50,948 nt of DNA. Source: Acinetobacter lwoffii (GTDB taxonomy: Bacteria; Pseudomonadota; Gammaproteobacteria; Pseudomonadales; Moraxellaceae). Numbering within the stretch: the stretch's first letter is position 1; each line of letters opens with the position of its first letter. Made by a program: the position numbers and the translations under genes. The notes under the pieces are model-generated. The model was not told the origin of the DNA, ran no database searches, and was given only the letters and a program-made list of their open reading frames with translations. The stretch spans positions 1-50,948 of the forward strand of contig NZ_JAMXXK010000022.1 in the NCBI RefSeq assembly GCF_024129735.1, written 5' to 3'. Positions 17,585 through 26,901 of this stretch are shown one piece after another.

Positions 17585-19894
17585 ATGGTCACAGTACGTG
17601 AGCAACTCCCTGGACGACTCAATGAGTTGTCACAGGAGACGACTGTAGAACATGCCGAACAAGCACACCAGGATCTGACTGAATGGTTGGATCGGGTTCG
17701 TGGCATATTAGATGGCGCACCTTTAACGCAGCTCGAAGAAGTCGCCCACTTAACATTAGAAAGAGAGCTGCAAAGTACGGTTCAGCACCGCTCCAATACC
17801 TTTTATACTGGTATTGAGATGGCGGATATTCTGGCGCATCTGCATGTCGATGAAGATACTTTGTCCGCAGCCATGCTGTATCGTGCTGTTCGTGAAGGCG
17901 TCATGCCACTCAGTGAAGTATTGGAACAGTTCGGCGAACAGGTGCATAGCCTGGTCAAAGGTACGCTTGCCATGGGTAAGCTGTCTGAGCTGATCGAAAA
18001 AAATAAACGCCTGGAAGATCATTTCAATAATAACCAGCGTGAACATCTGTCTGGCATTTACAAAATGCTGATCTCGGTCACCGAAGATGTACGGGTTGTT
18101 CTGGTCAAGCTGGCCGAACGTACCTATGCCTTGCGTGAACTGGCCAATTCCTCGCGTGAGCGTCAGGAACGGGTGGCCCGAGAAATTCTGACCATTTACT
18201 CGCCACTGGCACACCGCTTGGGCATTGCCCAGCTGAAATGGGAGCTGGAAGATCTGGCGTTCCGTTATCTTGCGCCGGAACGTTATAAAGAAATTGCTTC
18301 CTTACTGAATGAAAAGCGTCTGGAGCGTGAACAGTATATTCAGTTTGTGATTGATAAATTACGCAATGAATTGGCCGAACATGGTATCGAAGCTGAAATT
18401 AATGGCCGGGTGAAACACATTTATTCGATTTATCGAAAAATGAAAAGCAAGAACCTGAGCTTTGACCAACTCTATGATATTCGTGCTTTACGGGTACTGG
18501 TGAAAAGTGTACCGGAGTGTTACCACACTTTAGGTATTGTGCATCAGATCTGGCGCCATATTCCGCATCAGTTTGATGACTATATTACCAATCCGAAAGC
18601 CAATGGTTATCGTTCTTTACATACTGCAGTGATTGCCGAGAACAAGTCACTTGAAGTGCAGATTCGTACTCATGCAATGCATGACGAAGCTGAACTTGGG
18701 GTGTGTTCACACTTTAATTATAAAGAAGGCGCGAAAACTACAGATCGCTCTTTTAACCATCGTCTGCATTCCTTACGTGCGGTACTTGAGCATTATCAAG
18801 AACGCAATGAAAGCAGTGCACATAAAGAATCTGAAGATGAAATCGAGAATTTTGAGCATATTCAAGATTTTGAAGGCTTCGAAAAGATCTATGTGTTTAG
18901 CCGTGATGGTGATATCAAAGAGCTACCACGTGATTCAAGCGTGCTAGACTTTGCGTATCATGTGCATACCGAAGTCGGGAACAAGTGCTATGCTGCACGG
19001 GTAAATCAGCGCTATGTGCCGCTGACCTACACCCTGAAAACCGGTGAACAGGTTGAGATTCTGACCAAAAAAGACCGGGAACCTAATCGGGACTGGTTGG
19101 TTAATTCGCTAGGTTATATCAAAACGGCCCGAGCGCGAGATAAGTTGCGTCACTGGTTCCGTCAGCAGGATCGTAGCAAGAACCTGGAAGTCGGCCGTGA
19201 AGTACTGAACAAAGAATTGTCACGTCTGGCAATTCACCCGAAATCGATTGATCTGAGTGATTATTGCAACCACTTCAATGTTAAAACCGGTGATGATATT
19301 CTGGTCAATCTGGTCAATGGTGATATCAGCCTGCATGCCCTGATTAATCAGGTGAATCGTCACATGCATCTGGATCAGGACGAACCTGAACTGGTGCTAA
19401 AACCTGCCCTGAACCCGCGTGCCAGTCATACACTGTCAGCGCACGGGATTCTGATCGATGGTTTGGATAACGTGGAACTACATGTCGCGCAATGTTGCCA
19501 ACCGGTGCATGGTGAATCGATTGCTGGCTATATCACTCTGAATCGTGGTGTGAGCATTCATAAAGTCGCTTGTCCGGACTATGTGCGCATGATTACCCAA
19601 GAGCCTGAACGTGCGGTAGAAGCCGACTGGGAAATGCAGCCGACTCGTGGTCAAAGTGTGCAGATTGTGGTGGAAGCTTATGATCGACGCGGTTTGCTCA
19701 AAGATCTGACGCAAGTAATTTTCTCGGATCAGATCAATATCCGTCAGGTGAATACCATTTCGGAAGCGGATGGTATTGCCAATATGAAGCTGTTGATTGA
19801 AGTCAAAGGTCTGGCACAACTTTCCAAGCTTTTGGCTCGTCTAGAGCAGCAGCCGGGAATTATCAGCGCACGCCGTCTGGTACAGGGTACTTAA
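17585..19894 (+). CDS. relA: GTP pyrophosphokinase RelA, (p)ppGpp synthetase
   Basis: Ribosome-associated synthetase that makes (p)ppGpp when uncharged tRNA enters the A site. The 769 residues hold an inactive hydrolase region (the usual HD..ED positions read YR and RE in AAMLYRAVREG, near 98-104), a synthetase domain with NPKANGYRSLHTAVI (near 338) and EVQIRTHAMHDEAELGVCSH (near 357-376), a TGS domain starting IYVFSRDGDIKELP (near 437), a zinc-finger-like region and a C-terminal ACT domain (VVEAYDRRGLLKDLTQVI, near 697). Loss of the HD residues marks it as RelA rather than bifunctional SpoT. The ATG has GGAGACGGGT just upstream. It ends the cysM-rlmD-relA run at a terminator. Confidence 0.96.
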   Translation: MVTVREQLPGRLNELSQETTVEHAEQAHQDLTEWLDRVRGILDGAPLTQLEEVAHLTLERELQSTVQHRSNTFYTGIEMADILAHLHVDEDTLSAAMLYRAVREGVMPLSEVLEQFGEQVHSLVKGTLAMGKLSELIEKNKRLEDHFNNNQREHLSGIYKMLISVTEDVRVVLVKLAERTYALRELANSSRERQERVAREILTIYSPLAHRLGIAQLKWELEDLAFRYLAPERYKEIASLLNEKRLEREQYIQFVIDKLRNELAEHGIEAEINGRVKHIYSIYRKMKSKNLSFDQLYDIRALRVLVKSVPECYHTLGIVHQIWRHIPHQFDDYITNPKANGYRSLHTAVIAENKSLEVQIRTHAMHDEAELGVCSHFNYKEGAKTTDRSFNHRLHSLRAVLEHYQERNESSAHKESEDEIENFEHIQDFEGFEKIYVFSRDGDIKELPRDSSVLDFAYHVHTEVGNKCYAARVNQRYVPLTYTLKTGEQVEILTKKDREPNRDWLVNSLGYIKTARARDKLRHWFRQQDRSKNLEVGREVLNKELSRLAIHPKSIDLSDYCNHFNVKTGDDILVNLVNGDISLHALINQVNRHMHLDQDEPELVLKPALNPRASHTLSAHGILIDGLDNVELHVAQCCQPVHGESIAGYITLNRGVSIHKVACPDYVRMITQEPERAVEADWEMQPTRGQSVQIVVEAYDRRGLLKDLTQVIFSDQINIRQVNTISEADGIANMKLLIEVKGLAQLSKLLARLEQQPGIISARRLVQGT

Positions 19895-19912
19895 TTTCCC
19901 TTATGTAAGTTT

Positions 19913-19944
19913 AAAAAGCCTGCAATTCAATTGCGGGCTTTTTT
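19913..19944 (+). terminator. Rho-independent terminator after relA
   Basis: AAGCCTGCAATT and AATTGCGGGCTT-type arms (one T-G pair) form a stem with a very short loop and end in TTTTTT, about 20 bases past the relA stop. Confidence 0.85.
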
Positions 19945-19994
19945 ATTGTAAGGTATTTGAATCACATGCATAAAAAATAGACCAGCAAACCAAG

Positions 19995-20678
19995 ATGAGC
20001 GCCACCGAAATATTTGAACGTAGACGAAATAATCTGGCCAAGGTGATTGATCTGCTGATCGAGACGCAGCAATTTAAAACCGGCAAAGAGATCTGTGAGC
20101 ATTTCGGCTTGTCTGCATCGTATATCGCTCAATTGCTGAATAGCAAACGCCAGATCGGGGAGAAGGCAGCAAGGGAGCTGGAACAACAACTGGGTCTAGA
20201 TGTGCTCATTCTAGATCAGTCGGCTGAGCCAAAAGTTGAATTAGCTCCAATTCCAGAGCAAGGCGTATTATTTCAGATGCAGGTGGTGCAACAGCAGGCA
20301 TTTGCACTTATTCCTATAGATTCTGCATTTTCATTCAATCAGGATATTTTTCATCTGCAAGCACAGCATTATGCAATTCAGGTAGCAGGGCCGTATTATT
20401 TTCCCAGCTTAAAACCGGGCTGGTGGCTGATCTGTGACAAACAGGTCGAGTTATCCACTGCAGGCATACTCTGTGTGTATCTGGTTAATGGCCTGCAGCT
20501 CATTTTGCAGTTGGTGAGCGAAGCTCAAGATCATTATGAATTCCAAAGCCTGGATGAACATCGACAGGTGATTTTCCAAAAAACCGATATTGAGAAAATC
20601 CATCCAGTCATTGCGATTATTCCCACTGCCATATATTCAAACGGCAGAAATAATTCAGCCCATCATAAGACGGGCTGA
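19995..20678 (+). CDS. XRE-type regulator with S24-like C-terminal domain lacking catalytic residues
   Basis: A 227-residue protein with an N-terminal helix-turn-helix of Cro/C1 type: TGKEICEHFGLSASYIAQLL (about 35-54) followed by NSKRQIGEKAARELEQQLGL. The C-terminal half, VAGPYYFPSLKPGWWLICDK (about 133-152) then GILCVYLVNGLQLILQLV, resembles the LexA/UmuD/phage-repressor S24 fold (GDSM-P-G-D-v-v-vD). However, the Ser of GDSM is replaced by Tyr (GPYY) and no Lys follows at the expected place, so self-cleavage is unlikely. It may be a DNA-binding regulator with a dimerisation-only domain. It is a single gene convergent with secF; a hairpin (20654-20679) overlaps its stop. Target unknown. Confidence 0.65.
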   Translation: MSATEIFERRRNNLAKVIDLLIETQQFKTGKEICEHFGLSASYIAQLLNSKRQIGEKAARELEQQLGLDVLILDQSAEPKVELAPIPEQGVLFQMQVVQQQAFALIPIDSAFSFNQDIFHLQAQHYAIQVAGPYYFPSLKPGWWLICDKQVELSTAGILCVYLVNGLQLILQLVSEAQDHYEFQSLDEHRQVIFQKTDIEKIHPVIAIIPTAIYSNGRNNSAHHKTG

Positions 20679-20679
20679 A
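20654..20679 (+). terminator. GC-rich hairpin overlapping the stop codon of the XRE regulator
   Basis: TTCAGCCC (20654-20661) pairs perfectly with GGGCTGAA (20672-20679) across a 10-base loop. The TGA stop (20676-20678) is inside the second arm. No T-run follows, so it is a stabilising 3' hairpin or weak terminator for one or both convergent genes. Confidence 0.4.
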
Positions 20680-20702
20680 CGATGAACATGAAACAGAACA
20701 GA

Positions 20703-21677
20703 TTATGGAATCTGGTTCTCGTCTTCAAATTCTGGCTTCACCTGAACAATAAAGTCCTGACGGTTCAGACCACGCCACAAGGCAAAGGCTGTACCGATAT
20801 AAATTGAAGAATAGGTACCAACAAAAACACCGACAAACATCGCGATCGAGAACCATTTCAGGCCATCACCGCCCATAACCATCATCGCAACCACAACCAG
20901 TAATAAAGTCATGGAAGTATGAATGGTACGACGCAAGGTTTCAGTCAGGGCAATGTTAATGATTTCGACCGGTTCTGCACCACGAATCTTACGGAAGTTC
21001 TCACGGATACGGTCAGAGACCACGATATTATCGTTCAGTGAGAAACCGATGATTGCAAGGAGTGCCGCAAGTACAGTGAGGTCAAATGGCCACTGCATCA
21101 TCGCAAAAATCCCGAGGGTGACGATAATGTCATGGAATAGTGACAACACGGCACCCATGGCCAGCTTGAACTCAAAGCGGATAGTGACATAGACCAGCAT
21201 CAGCAGGAGTGCCAATGCCACAGCACCACCAGAACGGACATAGAGCTCGTTACCGACCTGTCCACCGACGACATCGACCTTGGGTACTTCTGCCGCATTA
21301 TTTGGCAGTTGAACCGCTGCTGTAACAGCCTTGGTCAAGTCTTCAGCTTCGATATCTTCCTGAACCGGCATACGCACCATCAGGTCACGTTCAGAACCTA
21401 AAGTCTGAACCACAGCATCATTAAAGCCTGCCTGGTTCAATGCCTTGGAGACATCTTCAGGTTTGACCGGATTGGTATAGTTTAATTCGGCTGCCACACC
21501 ACCGGTAAAGTCTAAACCGAGGTTCAGGCCTTTGGTGGCAATAAAGAAGATACTCGCAACGGTTAAGAGGATTGAAAACAATGCCGCAGGCATCGCAATC
21601 TTCATAAACGGAATAATGCGTTCGTCTTCCGGGCGACCGTACTGTTTTTGATTCAGTTGAGTATTTTCAGTCATCAT
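20703..21677 (-). CDS. secF: Protein translocase subunit SecF
   Basis: Inner-membrane RND-type subunit that, with SecD and YajC, uses the proton motive force to help release proteins exported by SecYEG. The 324 residues have an N-terminal membrane helix (about 27-47), a periplasmic domain beginning GLNLGLDFTGGVAAELNY (the SecD/F FTGG motif), and five C-terminal membrane helices containing LAALLAIIGFSLNDNIVVSDRIREN, of which IGFSLNDNIVVSDRIREN is the most diagnostic. The first ATG (21677) has AAGGAG at ideal spacing, so the N-terminus is MMTEN. It lies 8 bases downstream of secD, which indicates co-translation. Length and motifs are normal. Confidence 0.96.
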   Translation of the reverse strand: MMTENTQLNQKQYGRPEDERIIPFMKIAMPAALFSILLTVASIFFIATKGLNLGLDFTGGVAAELNYTNPVKPEDVSKALNQAGFNDAVVQTLGSERDLMVRMPVQEDIEAEDLTKAVTAAVQLPNNAAEVPKVDVVGGQVGNELYVRSGGAVALALLLMLVYVTIRFEFKLAMGAVLSLFHDIIVTLGIFAMMQWPFDLTVLAALLAIIGFSLNDNIVVSDRIRENFRKIRGAEPVEIINIALTETLRRTIHTSMTLLLVVVAMMVMGGDGLKWFSIAMFVGVFVGTYSSIYIGTAFALWRGLNRQDFIVQVKPEFEDENQIP

Positions 21678-21685
21678 TGATCTCC

Positions 21686-23584
21686 TTAAATGCTCAACTT
21701 TTTCAAGTTACGTTTTTTGCCATAAATGATCTGTACGATTGCACGTGTTACTGTAATGGCAGTAAACATCGAGCAGACAATACCAATCATTAAGGTCACG
21801 GCAAAGCCTTTGATCGGACCTGTACCAATCGCGAACAGAATGAATGCTACCAGGAAGGTGGTCAAGTTCGAGTCAAAAATGGTGTTATAGGCCCGGTCAT
21901 AACCGGCCACAATCGCCTGTTTTGGCGAAGCTCCCCATTTCATTTCTTCCCGTATTCGCTCACAGATCAGTACGTTGGCATCGACCGCCATACCAATGGT
22001 AATCACAATACCGGCAATACCCGGCAGGGTCAGGGAAGCACCAATCCACGACATGACTGTCAGAATCATCGCCAGGTTAAATATCAGGGCAAAGTTGGCA
22101 ATCAGGCCAAACACGCGGAAGAACACCACCATCCAGATGGCAACCAGGAGGAAACCGATCTGAGTTGAAAGCACCCCTTTGTCGATATTCTCTTGACCCA
22201 GACTTGGACCAATCACACGTTCTTCAACAAAGTACATTGGCGCAGCCAACGCACCTGCACGAAGCATTAATGCAAGTTCAGCCGCTTCCTGTGGCGAGTC
22301 CAGACCGGTAATACGGAACTGAGAGCCCAATACCGCCTGAATGGTCGCAGCATTAATCACGACAGCTTCAGTATATGGCGTACGGACTTCAGTTTGAGTG
22401 CCAGTTGCCGGGTCTTCCACATAGTTAATGCGCTGTTTGTTTTCGATGAACAGCACTGCCATACGTTTACCAACCGCATTACGGGTCGCATCCGACATCA
22501 GCTTGCCGCCTGCGCTGTCCAGCGTAATGTTCACTTCTGCACCGCCAGTGTCCTGGCTAAAACCACTGGATGCATTTTGAACACGTTCACCAGTTAAAAT
22601 ACGGTTACGGTTCAGAAGGAGCTGACGACCACTGTCCAGTGATTCATAGGCAAAGACTTCTGTGCCCGGTGGTAATGCACCTGTAGCCTGACCGGTATAT
22701 GGATCGATGTATTGATCATTCAGGTCAGATACCAGACGGAACTCGAGGTTCGCGGTACGGCCAAGGACACGTTTCGCTTCAGCTGTATCCTGCACACCCG
22801 GAAGCTCAACCACAATACGGTTACTGCCTTGGGTTTGAACCAGTGCTTCAGCCACACCTAACTCGTTAATACGGTTACGTAAGGTGGTCAAGTTCTGGTT
22901 GACTGCATAAGATTCAATTTCTTGCTTACGCACATCGGTATAGTTCAGACGTAAGGTCGAACCGGTACTGGTTGCAACAGCCTGCTGGGTAAACTCATTG
23001 CCGTTACGGCGCAAGAAGTCCATCACTGCAGCACGATCATCATTGTTGGCAAACTGCATCACAATGGTGTTGTTGCTTAAAGTCAGGCTATTAAATTTCA
23101 GGTTGTTATCACGTAACTGACGACGGAGATCCGTCGCAGAGGTTTCCATACGCTGGGCAATGGCCTTGTCCATATCCACTTCAAGCAAGAAGTGAACACC
23201 ACCACGTAAATCCAGACCAAGCTTCATTGGCTTGGCACCAATTTTTTGCAGCCATTCTGGGGTGGTTGGGGCGAGGTTAAGTGCAACCACGTACTCATCA
23301 CCTAAACCACGACGTAAAGCTTCTTTGGCTTTAAGTTGCGCTTCACTTGAATCTACACGTAATAGGGCCGCATTGTTGCTAAAGCTATTGTCATGAGTGG
23401 CAATATTTTCAGTTTTTAAAATTTGCTCTGCTTTTTGTACGATGCTTGCATCAATTTGAGTACCGGCTTTGGCACCCGAAATCTGTACAGCAGGTTCATC
23501 TGGATACAAACTTGGCAGGGCATATAAAGTACTGATCACCAGAACAACCAGGATCAGTACATATTTCCATGCTGGGTAACGCAT
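21686..23584 (-). CDS. secD: Protein translocase subunit SecD
   Basis: Partner of SecF in Sec-dependent export. The 632-residue product has an N-terminal membrane helix (about 6-25), a large periplasmic P1 domain containing MKLGLDLRGGVHFLLEVDMD (the DLRGG motif), and six membrane helices in the C-terminal part (ending with GIVCSMFTAITVTRAIVQII). The ATG at 23584 (MRYPAWKYVL) is chosen over 23623 because all family members begin close to the first membrane helix; upstream bases read AAGAAG. It follows yajC by about 50 bases and precedes secF by 8 in the conserved yajC-secD-secF order. Nothing unusual in the sequence. Confidence 0.96.
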   Translation of the reverse strand: MRYPAWKYVLILVVLVISTLYALPSLYPDEPAVQISGAKAGTQIDASIVQKAEQILKTENIATHDNSFSNNAALLRVDSSEAQLKAKEALRRGLGDEYVVALNLAPTTPEWLQKIGAKPMKLGLDLRGGVHFLLEVDMDKAIAQRMETSATDLRRQLRDNNLKFNSLTLSNNTIVMQFANNDDRAAVMDFLRRNGNEFTQQAVATSTGSTLRLNYTDVRKQEIESYAVNQNLTTLRNRINELGVAEALVQTQGSNRIVVELPGVQDTAEAKRVLGRTANLEFRLVSDLNDQYIDPYTGQATGALPPGTEVFAYESLDSGRQLLLNRNRILTGERVQNASSGFSQDTGGAEVNITLDSAGGKLMSDATRNAVGKRMAVLFIENKQRINYVEDPATGTQTEVRTPYTEAVVINAATIQAVLGSQFRITGLDSPQEAAELALMLRAGALAAPMYFVEERVIGPSLGQENIDKGVLSTQIGFLLVAIWMVVFFRVFGLIANFALIFNLAMILTVMSWIGASLTLPGIAGIVITIGMAVDANVLICERIREEMKWGASPKQAIVAGYDRAYNTIFDSNLTTFLVAFILFAIGTGPIKGFAVTLMIGIVCSMFTAITVTRAIVQIIYGKKRNLKKLSI

Positions 23585-23635
23585 TCGTTTTCTTCTTAAA
23601 ATGAAAAAGTCGTGCGAGGGCACGACTATTTTTGA

Positions 23636-23965
23636 TTAAAGGTTATTTAAAGTGCCTTCAGGTAGGACTGAGATCACACTTGCACGTTGAACTTTGACTT
23701 CTACACCACGGCTCAATTCAACCACTGCGAAGTCACCTTCAATCTTGGTGATTTTGCCCATTAATCCGCCTGCAAATACCACTTCACTGCCAACGCCAAG
23801 GCTGTCGACCAAAGCACGGTGTTCTTTGGCACGTTTAGATTGAGGACGCCAGATCAAGAAATAGAAGATTGCAATAAAAACAGCAATCATCAAAAGGTTC
23901 GCCATCATGCTTGGTTGTTGTGCAGCTTCACCTGCAGCGTGAGCAGTCGAAATAAAAAGGCTCAT
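23636..23965 (-). CDS. yajC: Preprotein translocase accessory subunit YajC
   Basis: A 109-residue single-span inner-membrane protein that associates with SecDF. The membrane helix is at about 20-40 (MMANLLMIAVFIAIFYFLIW), followed by the family motif RPQSKRAKEHRALVDSLGVG, then a small cytoplasmic beta domain (SEVVFAGGLMGKITKIEGDF). A run of small residues at the N-terminus (STAHAAGEAAQQP) is usual. The ATG at 23965 is preceded by AGGAAAATGTA. It sits between tgt (about 100 bases upstream) and secD in the widely conserved order. Deletion in E. coli is tolerated, so the role is supportive; this is family knowledge. Confidence 0.95.
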   Translation of the reverse strand: MSLFISTAHAAGEAAQQPSMMANLLMIAVFIAIFYFLIWRPQSKRAKEHRALVDSLGVGSEVVFAGGLMGKITKIEGDFAVVELSRGVEVKVQRASVISVLPEGTLNNL

Positions 23966-24065
23966 TACATTTTCCTAAAATAAAAAACTGGTGATCAACT
24001 CGATAATAAATTGACATATTCTTGCAATTTACATTGTCTTTTTCCTCAGCGCAAATGCTGATGGA

Positions 24066-25208
<1,143 letters not shown>

Positions 25209-25314
25209 TCAAGGCGAAAAAACAGTTCGCTGATTGTTATAGCTAAAGGGCGCTATTTTCCTTGATTCTTACACTAAACGCCAGCATTGTAGAGCATTCG
25301 CTCTGTAATTTTAT

Positions 25315-26169
25315 TTATCGCTGAAGCAAGGGAACATTCGGAGATATTGGGGGATGTGTAGAAAACTGCTGTAAGCGCTGCTGAATATCTTCCCGGCTGA
25401 GGGCGCAGCTGCCATCCGGTTCTGAGGCCATTGCAGCGATATGCTGGATCAGTTTCTGGATATAAATATTGCTATCGACAAAGTAGGATTCCAAGGTTAG
25501 CAAATAGGCATCTTGCGCCACTTGTAGATAGTCATAAGGCTCCATCACCAGCATCTGCTCTAGATCAATCAAGATATCTTTGTCGTTTTGCGAGAGTTTC
25601 AAGCGTTTCTGCATGGCAGGTAAATGAGTAGTTTGTCTGGATGCCAGAAATTTCTGTAAATGAATATGCTCAGGATTAAGTGTCTGTGCAGATTGGCATT
25701 CAAATTCGACTTGGGTGGGCAGGCTCATGAAAAACAGGATGCCATCCAGATCCAGACCATAGGCTTCAGAAAGACGATGTTTGGCCTGTTTAAAACTCTC
25801 CAGCAATAAATCCAGATGCGTCGCGTGCAGCTGTTTTTGCTGTGCCAATACCGGATGGCCAAAGCTGTGCTGGGTTTTAAAATAATCGGCCAGTAAGGTT
25901 TTAAAGGGGATAAGTCCAGAGTCGGGCAAAGCGTGGGCCCGATAACGCCACTTCCGGACATTCCAGCGATCCTGTTCCGCCAGATATTGCTGTGGATTTT
26001 CCGGATCTTTAAAAATACTGCGTTCAGTCGAGATGGCCAGATCATCCAGCAGTAAAAATTCGTCAAAGACCAGACTACAGGCATAGATTTGATCATCCTG
26101 ATAATGGTCGTATAACCGATAAAATTCCTCGACCAGCGTCTGTTGCAAGTGCTCTAAATAATCCAGCAT
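25315..26169 (-). CDS. Uncharacterised protein, possibly DUF4303-like
   Basis: A 284-residue soluble protein without signal peptide or membrane span. The N-terminal part (EEFYRLYDHYQDDQIYACSL, about 14-33) followed by STER and DRWNVRKWRYRAHAL (about 66-80) recalls the DUF4303 pattern, in which an iYAf-l segment precedes a W-s-eW-y motif; this is a tentative by-eye match. The rest is helical and rich in Leu and Gln. It lies between lemA (113 bases upstream on the same strand, including a perfect 11-bp inverted repeat) and tgt (118 bases downstream). I cannot assign a function. Start is the only upstream ATG, with a weak ribosome-binding site. Confidence 0.65.
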   Translation of the reverse strand: MLDYLEHLQQTLVEEFYRLYDHYQDDQIYACSLVFDEFLLLDDLAISTERSIFKDPENPQQYLAEQDRWNVRKWRYRAHALPDSGLIPFKTLLADYFKTQHSFGHPVLAQQKQLHATHLDLLLESFKQAKHRLSEAYGLDLDGILFFMSLPTQVEFECQSAQTLNPEHIHLQKFLASRQTTHLPAMQKRLKLSQNDKDILIDLEQMLVMEPYDYLQVAQDAYLLTLESYFVDSNIYIQKLIQHIAAMASEPDGSCALSREDIQQRLQQFSTHPPISPNVPLLQR

Positions 26170-26211
26170 AATTTTTATTCTTTATATTATAAGTTTTAGA
26201 TAGGTACAGCC

Positions 26212-26255
26212 GCATCCTTGGCTATTTTTATAATAAGTTAATGCGCCAAGGATGC
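26212..26255. repeat. Perfect 11-bp inverted repeat between lemA and the downstream gene
   Basis: GCATCCTTGGC (26212-26222) and GCCAAGGATGC (26245-26255) are exact inverted copies separated by 22 AT-rich bases. In minus-strand RNA this would be a stable hairpin directly after the lemA stop, either a terminator without T-run, a processing site or an operator. Confidence 0.6.
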
Positions 26256-26282
26256 AAAATTTTATCAGATCTTGCTGTTCAC

Positions 26283-26852
26283 TCAGTGAAAGTTCGGACG
26301 GTAATCAAAATTCTGTGTCACGCTTTGATCACGGAATGGACGTACCACTTTTTTTCTGAGTAACATATTATTAATGATGTTGTGCGGAAAAATCTGGATC
26401 TGGTTGTTAAACAGCTCGACATTGCGATTATAAATGGTAATCGCCGCACCGACATTTTCATTCTGTTCTTCAATTTCAGCCATCATTTTCAGATAGATGT
26501 CATTGGCTTTCAGTTCCGGATAATTTTCAATCACGACATTCAGGCTATGCATTAACTGTTTGTTCAGACTTTCAATGCGTTGTAATTGTCCAATATCGGC
26601 ATCCTTGATATTCAGGTTCATGATGTTCTGACGCAGTTCGGTGACTTTTTCTAGCGTGCCTTTTTCAAAACTCGAGTATTGCTCGACCAGCGGTTGCAGC
26701 CCATCCAGAATTTTCAGTTTTTGCCGTTCATAACTGGCGACATCCGACCAGGCGCGAATCGTGGCGTTGTGATGACGGACAATACTGTTGCGGATCATGA
26801 TAATCGTGACAATCAGCGCCACAATGATCAAACATAAAATCAAAAATCCCAT
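26283..26852 (-). CDS. LemA family membrane protein
   Basis: A 189-residue protein with one N-terminal membrane helix (MGFLILCLIIVALIVTIIM) and a long helical domain. The LemA hallmark is present: N-A-x3-W-S-D-V at 34-41 (NATIRAWSDVASYERQK), matching the family's usual NxvdxAWaqVexqlqrR, then a long coiled section, IENYPELKAND and IYNRNVELFNNQIQIFPHNI near 150-169. ATG 26852 is preferred because GGGGAG lies 7 bases upstream; a TTG at 26867 overlaps that site. It starts 49 bases after a DUF3137 gene, a partner frequently found beside LemA. The role is not established; envelope-related functions have been suggested for some members. Confidence 0.85.
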   Translation of the reverse strand: MGFLILCLIIVALIVTIIMIRNSIVRHHNATIRAWSDVASYERQKLKILDGLQPLVEQYSSFEKGTLEKVTELRQNIMNLNIKDADIGQLQRIESLNKQLMHSLNVVIENYPELKANDIYLKMMAEIEEQNENVGAAITIYNRNVELFNNQIQIFPHNIINNMLLRKKVVRPFRDQSVTQNFDYRPNFH

Positions 26853-26901
26853 CCGAGATCTCCCCAAGCTATATCTATATTTTAAAAATGATGCGAAAAA
26901 T

